The position numbers and the translations under genes were made by a program. A stretch of DNA of 64,000 nt from Chloroflexota bacterium (lineage in GTDB: Bacteria > Chloroflexota > Anaerolineae > Anaerolineales > Anaerolineaceae). Below, piece after piece: positions 26,873 through 36,214 of this stretch (positions within the stretch are counted from its first letter, which is position 1; each line of letters starts with the position of its first letter). The stretch lies in contig CP069394.1 of the NCBI GenBank assembly GCA_016887485.1, positions 1,674,001 to 1,738,000 of the forward strand. The letters run 5' to 3'. The notes below the pieces were generated by a model, which ran no database searches, was not told where the DNA came from, and saw only the letters and a program-made list of their open reading frames with translations.

Positions 26873-27847
26873 CTAAGCTGGCCAGATCTTGCGGCCGCCG
26901 CCGGGACGCGTGATGGTGTCGATATAATCCAGCTCGTAAGCGTCCAATTCCGGCAGAAGAGCAGCTTTTACGTTCTCCTTGAGCTGGGAAATCCGCTTCG
27001 CTCCGGGAATCGCCACCGTGACGGCCGGATTCTGCATCACGAACTGGATCGCAATATGCGCCAGCGTGCGGTCTTCGGCCAGAGCTCGCAGTCGCTGCAC
27101 CTTCTCCAGGTCGCTCAGGAAGATTTCACGTTCCTCAGGGTTCTTAACCCAATTCTGCCGGAAGTCACCGGAGCCGAAAGTGGACTCGGCGGTAAATTTC
27201 CCGGTCAATATCCCCATAGCCAGCGGTCCGCGGGTCAGCACGCCCAGGCGATGATCCTTGATATAGGGGAAGATTTCCGCTTCGGGGGTTCGGTTGAGGA
27301 TCGAATAGTCAATTTGCAGGGCGGCTGCCCGGTTATCAGCGTTGAAGGCCTGCAGGTAATCAAAGTCACTGGTGCTGAGGCCATAGGCGCGCACCTTGCC
27401 CTGTTTTTGCAGTTTCTGGAAGCCTTCCACAAAGATTTCCATGTGCGGTTCCCGGTAGTCAATGTGGCACTGGATCAGGTCAAGATAATCCGTCTGGAGC
27501 CGGTCCAGGCTGGTCTCCACCCCGGCGATCAATTGCTCCACCGTCGCATATTTGCTGACCCACTTGTCATAATCAAAGCCATCCCAGCCAATCTTGCTGG
27601 CGATGACGAAATCCTTTCGCCGCCCCTTCAAGGCCTGCCCCAAAAGGGTCTCACTATGTCCGTCACCGTAGATATCCGCCGTATCAAAGAAATTGATACC
27701 CAGATCCGCTGCGGCCGAGATCATCTCCAGCGATTCCTTGTCATCCGTCGCTCCCCACTCCGTTCCGCCGATCGCCCAGAGCCCCACGCCCAGCTTGGTG
27801 ACCTCAATGCCGCTTTTGCCTAATATGCGCTTTTCAATCTGTGCCAT
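26873..27847 (-). CDS. Aldo/keto reductase
   Basis: 324 residues from the ATG at 27847 with GGAGGAG upstream. TIM-barrel NADPH-dependent reductase: the catalytic set Asp, Tyr, Lys, His is visible as NFFDTADIYGDG, ASKIGW and QCHIDY. C-terminal cofactor-binding IPGAKRISQLKENV is present. It belongs to the broad Tas/IolS-like group that reduces aldehydes and ketones; the physiological substrate cannot be told. It is convergent with the ICMT-like gene and follows the MltR-like gene on the same strand. Confidence 0.93.
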   Translation of the reverse strand: MAQIEKRILGKSGIEVTKLGVGLWAIGGTEWGATDDKESLEMISAAADLGINFFDTADIYGDGHSETLLGQALKGRRKDFVIASKIGWDGFDYDKWVSKYATVEQLIAGVETSLDRLQTDYLDLIQCHIDYREPHMEIFVEGFQKLQKQGKVRAYGLSTSDFDYLQAFNADNRAAALQIDYSILNRTPEAEIFPYIKDHRLGVLTRGPLAMGILTGKFTAESTFGSGDFRQNWVKNPEEREIFLSDLEKVQRLRALAEDRTLAHIAIQFVMQNPAVTVAIPGAKRISQLKENVKAALLPELDAYELDYIDTITRPGGGRKIWPA

Positions 27848-27883
27848 CTTCTCCTCCAAAAGAGATTTTTTATGGTCCTCTAT

Positions 27884-28399
27884 CTATCTTTCATAAATAA
27901 TGCGCTTTGGATTATTAACATCAGGATAATCTTCAGAAGTACGCATACTTATGAAAGCCGCAACCATACTTGATCCATTAATAAAATTCTTCCTTGGAAC
28001 TTCTGAATAACTATATTCTGAAAGCCTAGGAATTCGCAATTCATTAATTTTATTTTTTATATCTTCATCGGCAAAGTATTTTTCTTTAATTGAGTGAGCA
28101 AGACTGTTCCTAATCTTCCGAATAATCGTTAAATCATGGTATTCATCATTACTAATTAAACCCATTCCATATGCTAATTCGATTCTCGAACTAAAAGTTG
28201 AAACTGGAGATCCAACGTTTGTTAAAATCTTATTTCTTGTTTTTGGATCCGGAAGTAATTTCTTTCCAATCAAACCCTTAAGTAACTGACTCAACATTTC
28301 TGAGCCTACTAAAGCCACACCGCGATCTGATTCTATGTTTAATTGGTATGTAAATGCTATCCAATCTTCATTCGTGACTTCCCATTGGTTACTATCCAT
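27884..28399 (-). CDS. MltR-like protein in an AT-rich segment
   Basis: 171 residues from the ATG at 28399 (GGAGG 6 bases upstream). The pattern ESDRGVALVGSEMLSQLLK...STFSSRIELAYGMGLI...IIRKIRNSLAH matches MltR/DUF4145-like helical proteins. E. coli MltR represses mannitol genes, but most homologs sit in unrelated contexts, and no mannitol gene is nearby. The coding sequence is much richer in A and T than both neighbours and uses different codons, suggesting recent acquisition. Many homologs accompany mobile or defence regions. Confidence 0.75.
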   Translation of the reverse strand: MDSNQWEVTNEDWIAFTYQLNIESDRGVALVGSEMLSQLLKGLIGKKLLPDPKTRNKILTNVGSPVSTFSSRIELAYGMGLISNDEYHDLTIIRKIRNSLAHSIKEKYFADEDIKNKINELRIPRLSEYSYSEVPRKNFINGSSMVAAFISMRTSEDYPDVNNPKRIIYER

Positions 28400-28423
28400 A
28401 ATCACCCTCCTGTAAATAATAAA

Positions 28424-29239
28424 TCAATTGAATTCCATCACCAGCCCGGTGTGCAGCCGGTGCAGCCGCTCTCCCAGCACCTCGGCCAGGATATCGGTCT
28501 GCAGCTCACCGGTGCAATGACCGGTGTAAATTTCGGGGATATCCATTTCCAGCAGTTCCTTGCCCACGCCAAAGACTGTCGGCTGGGTCTCTGCGTTCAG
28601 GTGAAATCCGCCCACCACCGCCCTGATCGGCTTGCCGGGCAGCGCCGTACGGGCAGCCTCAATCATGTTCAGCACGCCGTTATGCGCGCAGCCGGTCAGC
28701 ACCACCAATTCCCGCTCCCCTTCCAAAACCGTCACCAGTTCGTGCTCGAAGGTGTCCGGCAGCACTTCATCCCTCCGCTGCATCTTCAGCCGAATGTCAC
28801 CGGTGGGTTTCGGATAGCTGCTGGGAATCTCTGTTATCAAATGCAGCCCGGGAAGCACTTCCGAGTCACCATCAACATACCGAATCCGGTCGGCGAATGC
28901 CGCCAGCACAGCCTTATCCAGGCCGACATAAGGCGGCAGTTCCGGGTCTTCAATGACCAAGTCCATCTCCGGTGCTTTACGCAAGTAGACAATCCCTTTT
29001 TCGTTTACCTCGAAGAACAGCTTCAGCCCGCCCCCGTGGTCAAAATGATGATGCGAAATCACCAGCGCGTCCACCTGCGCCAGGTCCACGCCCAGCTTGC
29101 GGGCATTCTCCACAAACAATCCCGTTTTGCCCACATCGGAAAGGTAAACCTGTCCCTCATGCTCAATGTAGAAGCAGAGACCATGTTCACCCTGTAGGCC
29201 ATCCCCGGCGTGATTTTCGACCACCGTTGTAATGCGCAT
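28424..29239 (-). CDS. Metallo-beta-lactamase-fold hydrolase, dihydropteroate-synthesis-like subfamily
   Basis: 271 residues. Metal-binding motif HHHFDHGGG (63-71), further ligands in LTGCAHNGVLN and GGFHL, and a C-terminal TGHCTGE. This is the pattern of the subfamily annotated after methanogen beta-RFAP synthase, which in bacteria has uncertain function and often sits near metal or redox genes. The first residues (MRITTVVENHAGDGLQGEHG) are typical. AAAGGAA precedes the ATG. Confidence 0.87.
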   Translation of the reverse strand: MRITTVVENHAGDGLQGEHGLCFYIEHEGQVYLSDVGKTGLFVENARKLGVDLAQVDALVISHHHFDHGGGLKLFFEVNEKGIVYLRKAPEMDLVIEDPELPPYVGLDKAVLAAFADRIRYVDGDSEVLPGLHLITEIPSSYPKPTGDIRLKMQRRDEVLPDTFEHELVTVLEGERELVVLTGCAHNGVLNMIEAARTALPGKPIRAVVGGFHLNAETQPTVFGVGKELLEMDIPEIYTGHCTGELQTDILAEVLGERLHRLHTGLVMEFN

Positions 29240-29583
29240 CAGCCATTCCTTTCACTGGTTAGTGTCTGATGATTTATTATATCCGGCCTGACAGTCGAAT
29301 CTGAAGTTATTCATTGAAAGCCCCAATGATTTCGAAGGTCTTTTCCCTTATATAGGTCGGGAGAAGTGTCTCAAAATGGGTTTTTATAAGTAAATTGGAC
29401 CTCGATAAATGCCGTGAACTAGCGAAGTCTGAGCACTATCCAAAAACCATCTCTCCCCACATAATGCCAGTATTCAAACTACCGATAATAATGTACTATT
29501 GGAACAAACCAAAATACAAAAGGTGTTGTTGCTATTCGGTTATCCTGTCCGATCGGTTAATTATCGAGAAAGTGAAGGATGCT
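29240..29583. other. Intergenic region with no recognised gene
   Basis: About 340 bases between the divergent metallo-hydrolase and UbiA genes. An open frame from 29395 is continuous with UbiA, but its translation is Cys/Tyr-rich and unlike any UbiA N terminus. It should hold both promoters; I could not assign them with confidence. No hairpin or repeat stands out. Confidence 0.5.
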
Positions 29584-30441
29584 ATGCTCCGAAAGCTGCA
29601 TGGTTTACTAATTCTCGTCCGGTTTGAGCTACCCTTGGCTGCCGGAATATGCACTGTCATCGGTGAATTGGTGGCTTTGGACCACCTGCCACCTCTTCGG
29701 ATCATTCTTTTGGGCTTTTCGTCTGTATTTCTCCTTTCTGCCGCCGCGTTGATCCTGAATGACGTCTTCGACGTTGAAAGTGATCGAATCAATGCCCCAC
29801 ACCGTCCCATCCCCTCCGGGATGGTATCCATCCGGGAAGTGGTCATTTTTTTCATTCTGGTCACATTGACAGGTTTGGCCCTGGCCACATTAATCACCTT
29901 CCAGGCATTCCTGGTAGCCTTTTTCGTGTGGGTGATCGGTTTCCTGTATAACTGGAAATTCAAGAAACTTGGCCTTGTCGGCAATATGATGGTCAGCTTT
30001 TCTGTGGGAATGACATTCTTTTTCGGCGGTATCGCCGTAAATAATCCATTCTCCACCCCAGTTATATTTTTCTCGTTGTGGTCTTTTTTCTTTAATCTTG
30101 GAGAAGAGATATCAGCGGATGCGATGGATATGGAAGGGGATAACGAAGCTGGTTCGAAATCGCTGGCAATCAAGTTTGGCCGTGAAGCCGCTATCCGAGT
30201 CGGCGCATCTATCTTCTTTTTCGTGATCGCAGCCAGCAGCCTGCCATTCATCTTTGGCTGGTTTGAACTGGTTTTTCTGCCACCCATTCTCTTTGCCGAT
30301 GCAATCACCCTTATCTCTGCGATCCAACTATTAAACCCAAATACAGCAAATCGCAGGAAATGGATCCGCTGGATATACCTGAGCGGATTGGTTGCCATGA
30401 TAGGTTTTCTGATAATCCACATCTACCGAGTAATTTCTTAG
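29584..30441 (+). CDS. UbiA-family prenyltransferase, resembling geranylgeranylglycerol-phosphate geranylgeranyltransferase
   Basis: 285 residues from the ATG at 29584 with AAGGA upstream; the longer frame adds non-family sequence. About eight membrane helices. The first Asp-rich motif is NDVFDVESDRIN (59-70), followed by RPIPSG; the second is DAMDMEGD (179-186), followed by GSKSLAIKFG. These motifs, and VSFSVGMTFFFGGIAV, look closer to the archaeal DGGGP-synthase subfamily than to MenA or UbiA proper, from memory of those families. It would transfer a prenyl group to a glycerol phosphate or quinone precursor. Menaquinone or another acceptor cannot be excluded. Confidence 0.85.
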   Translation: MLRKLHGLLILVRFELPLAAGICTVIGELVALDHLPPLRIILLGFSSVFLLSAAALILNDVFDVESDRINAPHRPIPSGMVSIREVVIFFILVTLTGLALATLITFQAFLVAFFVWVIGFLYNWKFKKLGLVGNMMVSFSVGMTFFFGGIAVNNPFSTPVIFFSLWSFFFNLGEEISADAMDMEGDNEAGSKSLAIKFGREAAIRVGASIFFFVIAASSLPFIFGWFELVFLPPILFADAITLISAIQLLNPNTANRRKWIRWIYLSGLVAMIGFLIIHIYRVIS

Positions 30442-30461
30442 CGCTAATTCAACGTTAAATG

Positions 30462-30496
30462 AAACACGCCTAACAAATACTCAGTCAGGCGTGTTT
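30462..30496. terminator. Bidirectional terminator between UbiA and aminopeptidase genes
   Basis: AAACACGCCT (30462-30471) pairs perfectly with AGGCGTGTTT (30487-30496) between convergent genes. T residues flank on both strands. Confidence 0.7.
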
Positions 30497-30513
30497 ATTC
30501 ATCCTGTAATCGC

Positions 30514-31617
30514 TTATATCTGGAATTCGCCGTCCTTATAGAGCAGCTCGCCATCCACGCGGATCTCGCTGTCGTGTTTCACATCACAGAGCATATCCCA
30601 GTGGATCGCCGATTCGTTCTTCCCAAGTGTCTCCTGGATGCTGGCGCCAAGGGCCAGGTGCACCGTGCCGCCCATTTTCTCATCAAAGAGCATGTTCTTG
30701 GTGAAGGTCTGGATGCCATAGTTGGTCCCGATGGCAAATTCACCCACATAACGCGCTCCGGCATCAATGTCAAGCTGGCTGAGAAGCGTTTCCTCGTTCT
30801 TCGAGGCCGAAGCCTCCACCACCTTACCATCCTTGAACACCAGCCGCACATCTTCAACTTCGCGTCCAAGTTCGATGGCCGGATAGGTAAATTCAATCCA
30901 CCCATTCACACTGTCCTCCACCGGCCCGGTGAAGACCTCGCCATCCGGCATATTTTTCTTGCCATCCGAATTCACAAACAGCCGCCCCTCAATTGACATC
31001 GAGAGATCAAGGTTCGGCCCCTTGGCAGTGAGGTGCTTTTTACCCTTCAGCCAATCCACCACCACCTGCTGGCGGTGATAGAATTTTTGCCATTCCGCCA
31101 CCGGGTCATCCTTGTCGGCAAAGGTTGCACCGTAAACAAAATCCTCATATTCGCTCAGGCTCATCTCCGCTTCCTGCGCATGGGCGTTATTGGGGAACAT
31201 CGATCCCACCCAGCGCACGGTGTTTTCCGCAGAGCGCTTCATAAAGGTCTGGAAAAGGTGCCGCTTAGCGCCCTGGACCTTCCCAATCCGCGCCGGGTCC
31301 ACATGGGTGAGGTGGCGGGTGTTTCCCGTCCCCATCAGGCTGATCAGCACATCGGCTTTGGTCACCGCCAGATCAGTGAAAGGCGAGATCCATTCCAGTT
31401 GTTCGTCACTGGCTTCCTTATAAAAGGTTTCAGTCATCCCATTCGACCCGATCTGGGTATTAGGATGGCCGCCGGCTCGTAGAACCTGACGATAAATCTC
31501 TTCAATCATAGGGGCTGTCAGCAGGTCACCCTGAATCAGCACCCAATCACCGGGCTTGACCGCCACGGAATAATTGACCAGAACATCTGCCAGTTTTGCG
31601 CATCTCGGATCGATCAT
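30514..31617 (-). CDS. M29-family aminopeptidase
   Basis: 367 residues from the ATG at 31617 (MIDPRCAKLADVLVNYS), preceded by GAGGAAA. It has the thermophilic aminopeptidase layout: an N-terminal domain with VLIQGD, then a metal-binding C-terminal domain with conserved acidic and histidine residues, including GEFAIGTN...LFDEKMGGTVHLALG...AIHWDML. M29 enzymes are dimeric cytoplasmic metallo-aminopeptidases with broad specificity. It is probably monocistronic. Confidence 0.92.
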   Translation of the reverse strand: MIDPRCAKLADVLVNYSVAVKPGDWVLIQGDLLTAPMIEEIYRQVLRAGGHPNTQIGSNGMTETFYKEASDEQLEWISPFTDLAVTKADVLISLMGTGNTRHLTHVDPARIGKVQGAKRHLFQTFMKRSAENTVRWVGSMFPNNAHAQEAEMSLSEYEDFVYGATFADKDDPVAEWQKFYHRQQVVVDWLKGKKHLTAKGPNLDLSMSIEGRLFVNSDGKKNMPDGEVFTGPVEDSVNGWIEFTYPAIELGREVEDVRLVFKDGKVVEASASKNEETLLSQLDIDAGARYVGEFAIGTNYGIQTFTKNMLFDEKMGGTVHLALGASIQETLGKNESAIHWDMLCDVKHDSEIRVDGELLYKDGEFQI

Positions 31618-31890
31618 GTTATTTTTCCTCTTTCTGGGATAGGGAGGTTTTTCCATTAAAGATTTTACAATAATGTCACTAATTTGAACCTACCCATTCG
31701 GGTAAGTAAGCACCATTCCAAATGATTGAACTCATCTAAGGAATACTCAGCGGATAAATAGTCGACCCCAAAAATAAACTTTTAGATTGCTTCGCAAGCT
31801 CGCAATGACAAAAAAATTCTTGTCATTGCGAACGGAGTGAAGCAATCTCAGATTCAATCTTTGTAAGATAGGTCGCTAACCCACCAAAAC
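31618..31890. repeat. Intergenic region with REP-like hairpin
   Basis: A reverse and a forward unit of the dispersed REP-like family (31783-31810 and 31820-31852) face each other and form a long hairpin with arms reading AGATTGCTTCGC and GAAGCAATCT. No gene is seen in the rest of the gap. Confidence 0.8.
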
Positions 31891-31920
31891 GAAAAAAGAG
31901 GTGCTAAAAAGCACCTCTTT
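31891..31920 (-). terminator. Intrinsic terminator of the pheST operon
   Basis: AAAGAGGTGC (31895-31904) pairs with GCACCTCTTT (31911-31920); on the minus strand the stem is followed by a run of T. It lies 25 bases after the pheT stop codon. Confidence 0.9.
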
Positions 31921-31945
31921 CTCTTCTATTAAATATCCTACTAAC

Positions 31946-34480
31946 CTAACTGCGCAATTCCGCGTTCAGTTCCTTACCCAGCAGGAAGATCACCTTCTGC
32001 CGGAGCTTACTCACTTCCTTGTCCGTCAGGGTGCGATCCGGAGCGATATAGGTCAGGCTGAAAGCGAGGCTCTTCTTCCCCTCGCCCACCTGCTTGCCCC
32101 TGAAGATATCAAAGAGTTGCAGCTTCGCCAAATATTCCCCGCCGCCCATTCGGATCACTTCTTCCACCTGAGCAGCCGTGACCGTTTCATCCACAACCAC
32201 GGCCAAGTCTTCCAGCACAGGCGGGTAGGTCGGGACGGGCTCTACGTCAAACAGGATCCGGGCCGCCGCCAACAGCGGGACCAGGTCAAATTCTGCCAGA
32301 TAGACCGGGGCGTCACCCAGTTCGTAATTGGCCTTTGCCAGCGGGTGAAGCTCACCCATTGCGCCGACTTTCTTCCCGTTCACCAGCACATCCGCTGACT
32401 TCCCGGGGTGCAGGCTGGGGTGTTCGGCGGCCACATAGGCCACATCATCAATATGCAGCCCGGCCATCATGCCCTCAATCACACCCTTCAGGTCATAGAA
32501 ATCCATCACCTCTGTGGCGTCATTCTGCCAATCGGCAGTGGTCCGCAGGCCGGTCAGGCCAATCGAAAGCATCATCTTTTCATTCGGGAGCTGCTGTCCC
32601 TCTACCGGGAGGAACACCGGCCCGATTTCAAAGAATGCCAGCCGGTCACTCAGCGTGGCGTTATATTCCATGATCTCCAACAGGGTCGCCACCGCGCTGC
32701 GGCGCATCACCCTGCGGTCCACGGTGATCGGGTTCTGAATTTCAACATAAGGCACTTCCGGCGCCGTATATTCGGGCGGGAACCGGCGGGCTTCACGTTC
32801 AGGCGCTGTCATCCGGTAAGCAATCAACTCCTGCATTCCCAGATTGACCAGCAAATCCCGCAGAACCTCTTCCATCGCCATCTCATAGTCCACCCGCTGC
32901 GGCGGCAGGGGTTGGTTCAGAGAGCGGGAAGGAATCTTATCATAACCATAGATCCGGCTGATCTCTTCCAATAAATCCGCCCGGCCAATCAGTCCGTCAT
33001 GGATGTCCAATCGGTGCGGCGGGGTCTTGGCGGTGACGATATCACCTTTCACGCTGCACTCAAACTCAAGCCGGCCCAGAATCTCAGCGATGGCGTCGGG
33101 GCTGATCGCCACGCCCAGGTTATTGTCCACCCATTCCGCAGAAATCTCCACCACGGGGTCTTCCGGCGGGTTGGGATAATTATCAATCACGCCCTTGGCA
33201 ATCGTGCCACCGCCCCATTCCTGCATGCGCTTAAGGCAGAGCCGCAGGCCCAGTTCGGCTAATGCCGGATGGATCCCCCGGCTGAAGCGATAGGCGGCTT
33301 CCGAGTTAATCTTCAGCTTGCTGACGGTCTTGCGGATATTGATAAAGTTCCAGGAAGCGCCTTCGAGCAAAACGTTGCAGGTCTGGCCGTTCACTTCGCT
33401 TTCCTGACCACCCATCACACCGGCCAGCGAGAGAGCACCGGCATTATCGGTCACCAGCTCCATCCCGGCATCCAGAGTGTGTTCCACATCATCCAGAGTT
33501 GTTAGCTTCTCGCCCTCTTCCGCCGTGCGGGTGATGATCTTGGGTGTCTTACCGGCCACACGATCCACAAGAATGTCATAGTCAAAGGCATGGAGCGGCT
33601 CACCAATCTCTAGCATCACATAATTGGTCGCATCCACGATCGCGTTGATCGGCCGCATACCGGCCATGTTCAAGCGCCGACGTACCCAATATGGGCTGGG
33701 GCAGGTAGCAACGCCCTCCAACATCCCCAGCATGAAGCGGGGGTTGAGTTCGGGGTCCTTGATTTCAAGCGAAACCCGTCCTTCCAGCGCCGGACCGGCC
33801 ATCTCAAAGGAATCATCCGGGTATTTCAGTTCTTTGCTGGTGGCTGCGGCAATCTCGCGGGCCGTCCCCAACACAGAAGCATCACGCACCATATTAGGCA
33901 GGGTGTCCACATCAAACACAGCATCACCCATATAATCCACCAGGGGCATCCCGGTTGGCGCATCGGCATCCAACAGGATCACGCCTTCGTGAGCTTCTGA
34001 AATGCCCAATTCCTTCTCGGAACAGATCATCGAGAAGGATTCCACGCCGCGGATCTTCATCCGCTTGAGCGTGGTCAGTTCGTGGCCGGGTTGGTGCCCG
34101 TCATAAAGCTCTGCACCCTCTCGGGCGTAAGCCACCTTCAACGGTTCATCCAGGGGACCCTTGCCTTTATAGTCATAGAGGTTCGGCGCGCCGGTGAGTA
34201 CGATGATCTCTTCCTCGCCATCATTCAAACGGCACAGAACGAGCCGATCCGCGTTCGGATGAGGCAGCACCTCATCCACTCGGGCAACAATGAACTTATC
34301 CTTTGGCCAGGAGAAGCCGGTGTACTTAAACTCATGTCGCTCAGCCTCGGGCATAGGCAAGCCTACCAGATGGATTTCTTCAACTTCCAAGCCGACCATC
34401 GTCATGACTTTTGCCAGGTCTTCAACGTCCAGGTCGGACAAATCTACATAATCATTCAACCAAGTTAACGGTACTTTCAT
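31946..34480 (-). CDS. pheT: Phenylalanyl-tRNA synthetase beta subunit
   Basis: 844 residues, full length. Domains in order: N-terminal domain and tRNA-binding OB fold (about 40-155), B3/B4 editing region (RSVSLEIKDPELNPRF through the middle), B5 domain, catalytic-like core and the C-terminal FDX anticodon-binding domain (PTYPPVLEDLAVVVDETV). With PheS it forms the tetrameric PheRS. GAGGT precedes the ATG. It is the last gene of the operon led by a T-box, separated from pheS by an unrelated four-helix-bundle gene. Confidence 0.97.
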   Translation of the reverse strand: MKVPLTWLNDYVDLSDLDVEDLAKVMTMVGLEVEEIHLVGLPMPEAERHEFKYTGFSWPKDKFIVARVDEVLPHPNADRLVLCRLNDGEEEIIVLTGAPNLYDYKGKGPLDEPLKVAYAREGAELYDGHQPGHELTTLKRMKIRGVESFSMICSEKELGISEAHEGVILLDADAPTGMPLVDYMGDAVFDVDTLPNMVRDASVLGTAREIAAATSKELKYPDDSFEMAGPALEGRVSLEIKDPELNPRFMLGMLEGVATCPSPYWVRRRLNMAGMRPINAIVDATNYVMLEIGEPLHAFDYDILVDRVAGKTPKIITRTAEEGEKLTTLDDVEHTLDAGMELVTDNAGALSLAGVMGGQESEVNGQTCNVLLEGASWNFINIRKTVSKLKINSEAAYRFSRGIHPALAELGLRLCLKRMQEWGGGTIAKGVIDNYPNPPEDPVVEISAEWVDNNLGVAISPDAIAEILGRLEFECSVKGDIVTAKTPPHRLDIHDGLIGRADLLEEISRIYGYDKIPSRSLNQPLPPQRVDYEMAMEEVLRDLLVNLGMQELIAYRMTAPEREARRFPPEYTAPEVPYVEIQNPITVDRRVMRRSAVATLLEIMEYNATLSDRLAFFEIGPVFLPVEGQQLPNEKMMLSIGLTGLRTTADWQNDATEVMDFYDLKGVIEGMMAGLHIDDVAYVAAEHPSLHPGKSADVLVNGKKVGAMGELHPLAKANYELGDAPVYLAEFDLVPLLAAARILFDVEPVPTYPPVLEDLAVVVDETVTAAQVEEVIRMGGGEYLAKLQLFDIFRGKQVGEGKKSLAFSLTYIAPDRTLTDKEVSKLRQKVIFLLGKELNAELRS

Positions 34481-34568
34481 GTCTTCAACCTCGTGTTTTA
34501 TCTAATTACGCCAAAATTCCTTTTAATTTCGTGTGAATGGTGAAATGAGAATTGGGAATGGGAATACA

Positions 34569-35027
34569 TCAATCGCTCACTTCCACATGGTCGTCATCAA
34601 CTACAAAATAGTCTCCAGGCGCTTCTGAAATTGAATGGCTTCCAGGCTCATTCATTCCGCGCTTAGTCTGTTTAAGGTATTTGATGAATCCATGAATCAG
34701 CTTTAATAAGGTATTCATCTCATTATCAAGCTGGTGGTAAAGTTCTTCAGAAATGAAACCCTGTTCTCGCGCTAGATCAAAATGGCTGGAAAGTTCCATT
34801 AACGATCCTCTCGCAATATAGCAAAAGCGAATTGTCTCCTGATAATAATATCGGCCATAACCTTCAGCGATATTAGCGGGGACACTAGCGACGGCTCGAC
34901 GGATTTGCGAACTGAGCCCCCATTTTTCCTCAGAAGGCAAAAGAGGAACCACAGAAGAATAAACCCTCTGGGCAAGGCTTTGCGCGGCAATATATACTTG
35001 CAGGCGATTTAAACCTTCCAAAGCCAT
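34569..35027 (-). CDS. Four-helix-bundle protein (S23/IVS-type) inserted between pheS and pheT
   Basis: 152 residues. Family pattern of the four-helix-bundle proteins first found in 23S rRNA intervening sequences: LQVYIAAQSLAQRVYS, WGLSSQIRRAVASVPANIAEGYGR and FCYIARGSLMELSSHFDLA. These small proteins are widespread, possibly nucleic-acid-binding, and have no firm function. The C-terminal tail is acidic. GAGGGAAT precedes the ATG. Base composition is more AT-rich than in the pheS and pheT genes on either side, suggesting insertion into the operon. Confidence 0.88.
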   Translation of the reverse strand: MALEGLNRLQVYIAAQSLAQRVYSSVVPLLPSEEKWGLSSQIRRAVASVPANIAEGYGRYYYQETIRFCYIARGSLMELSSHFDLAREQGFISEELYHQLDNEMNTLLKLIHGFIKYLKQTKRGMNEPGSHSISEAPGDYFVVDDDHVEVSD

Positions 35028-35112
35028 ATTCCCTCACTTCCATTTCTCCACCGCAGAACTTCCACCAGTCTCCATTCACCAAATACTACTCACCAATTTC
35101 GATTCACCATTC

Positions 35113-36156
35113 TTAAAATTGCTTGAGGAACCGAATATCATTATTGCGGAAATGGCGGATGTCATCGATCCGATAGCGCATCAGGGTGCTGCGGTCAATG
35201 CCCATCCCAGCCGCAAAGCCGGAATATTTTTTGGGGTCATAGCCGCCATATTCCAGCACCACCGGGTGGACCATCCCACAACCGAGGATCTCCAGCCAAC
35301 CGGTTTCCTTGCAAACGCCGCAGCCTTTGCCACCGCAGACAAAACATTCCACATCCATCTCAGCGCTGGGCTCCGTGAAGGGGAAGTGCGAAGGCCGCAA
35401 ACGGGTGCGGGCTTCTTCACCAAACAGCCGTTTGGCAAAATCTTCCAGGGTGCCTTTCAACTCAGCAAAGGTCACTTTTTCACCGATCACCAGAACTTCC
35501 ACCTGTGCGAATTCAATCTCGCTGCGTGCGGAAAGCTGTTCATAGCGCATGGTCGTGCCAGGCAGGATCACCCGAATCGGTTCAGGTGCGCGTTCTCGCA
35601 TCACATGGATCTGGCCGCCGGAGGTGTGGGTGCGTAACAGAACGCCTTCGTCCTTGGTATAGAAGGTATCCCACATATCGCGCGCCGGGTGATAGGGCGG
35701 CATGTTGAGATAAGTGAAGTTATAGTCATCCGTCTCCACTTCAGTGGAACGATAGACCTGAAAGCCCATATCGCCAAATGTACGCACGATCCGGCGCAGC
35801 ACCTGGGTCAACGGGTGCAGGCGGCCGCGTTCCACGGGACGCCCGGGCATGGTCACATCCAAAAATTCGGTTTCGAGTTCCTTTGCCAATGCGGCGGCTT
35901 CAATAACCTCCCGCTTGGCTTCAAAAGCGGTTTCCAGAGCAGTGCGGACTTCATTGGCCGCTTTACCCATCACAGGCCGCAGTTCCTTATCCATTGTGCC
36001 CATGCTGCTGAAGACGCCCATCACAGGTGAGCTGCGTCCCAGGTTGGAAACACGCCAGGCTTCCAGTTCTTCCTTTTCGGCAACGGCTTCCAGAGTCGCC
36101 AGACCTTCCGCCTGGATCGTCTGCAGTTTTGCCAGTTCTGCTGCTTTATCTGCCAT
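35113..36156 (-). CDS. pheS: Phenylalanyl-tRNA synthetase alpha subunit
   Basis: 347 residues. N-terminal coiled coil (about 1-85), then the class II catalytic core with motif 2 in TMRYEQLSARSEIEFAQVE and motif 3 in GFAAGMGIDRSTLMRYRIDD. The insert CFVCGGKGCGVCKETG carries four cysteines and may bind zinc. Partner is PheT, encoded downstream. AGGAGGAAGG precedes the ATG. Expression is controlled by the T-box leader immediately upstream. Confidence 0.97.
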   Translation of the reverse strand: MADKAAELAKLQTIQAEGLATLEAVAEKEELEAWRVSNLGRSSPVMGVFSSMGTMDKELRPVMGKAANEVRTALETAFEAKREVIEAAALAKELETEFLDVTMPGRPVERGRLHPLTQVLRRIVRTFGDMGFQVYRSTEVETDDYNFTYLNMPPYHPARDMWDTFYTKDEGVLLRTHTSGGQIHVMRERAPEPIRVILPGTTMRYEQLSARSEIEFAQVEVLVIGEKVTFAELKGTLEDFAKRLFGEEARTRLRPSHFPFTEPSAEMDVECFVCGGKGCGVCKETGWLEILGCGMVHPVVLEYGGYDPKKYSGFAAGMGIDRSTLMRYRIDDIRHFRNNDIRFLKQF

Positions 36157-36214
36157 TTAAACCTTCCTCCTAAAAATAAGTCATTTATGGGCTGTCATCT
36201 GCAACCCGAACGTT

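Noticed and set aside
29395-29583. N-terminal extension of the UbiA gene
   Set aside because: The added residues are Cys/Tyr-rich and non-hydrophobic, unlike UbiA N termini, whereas the ATG at 29584 has a ribosome site.
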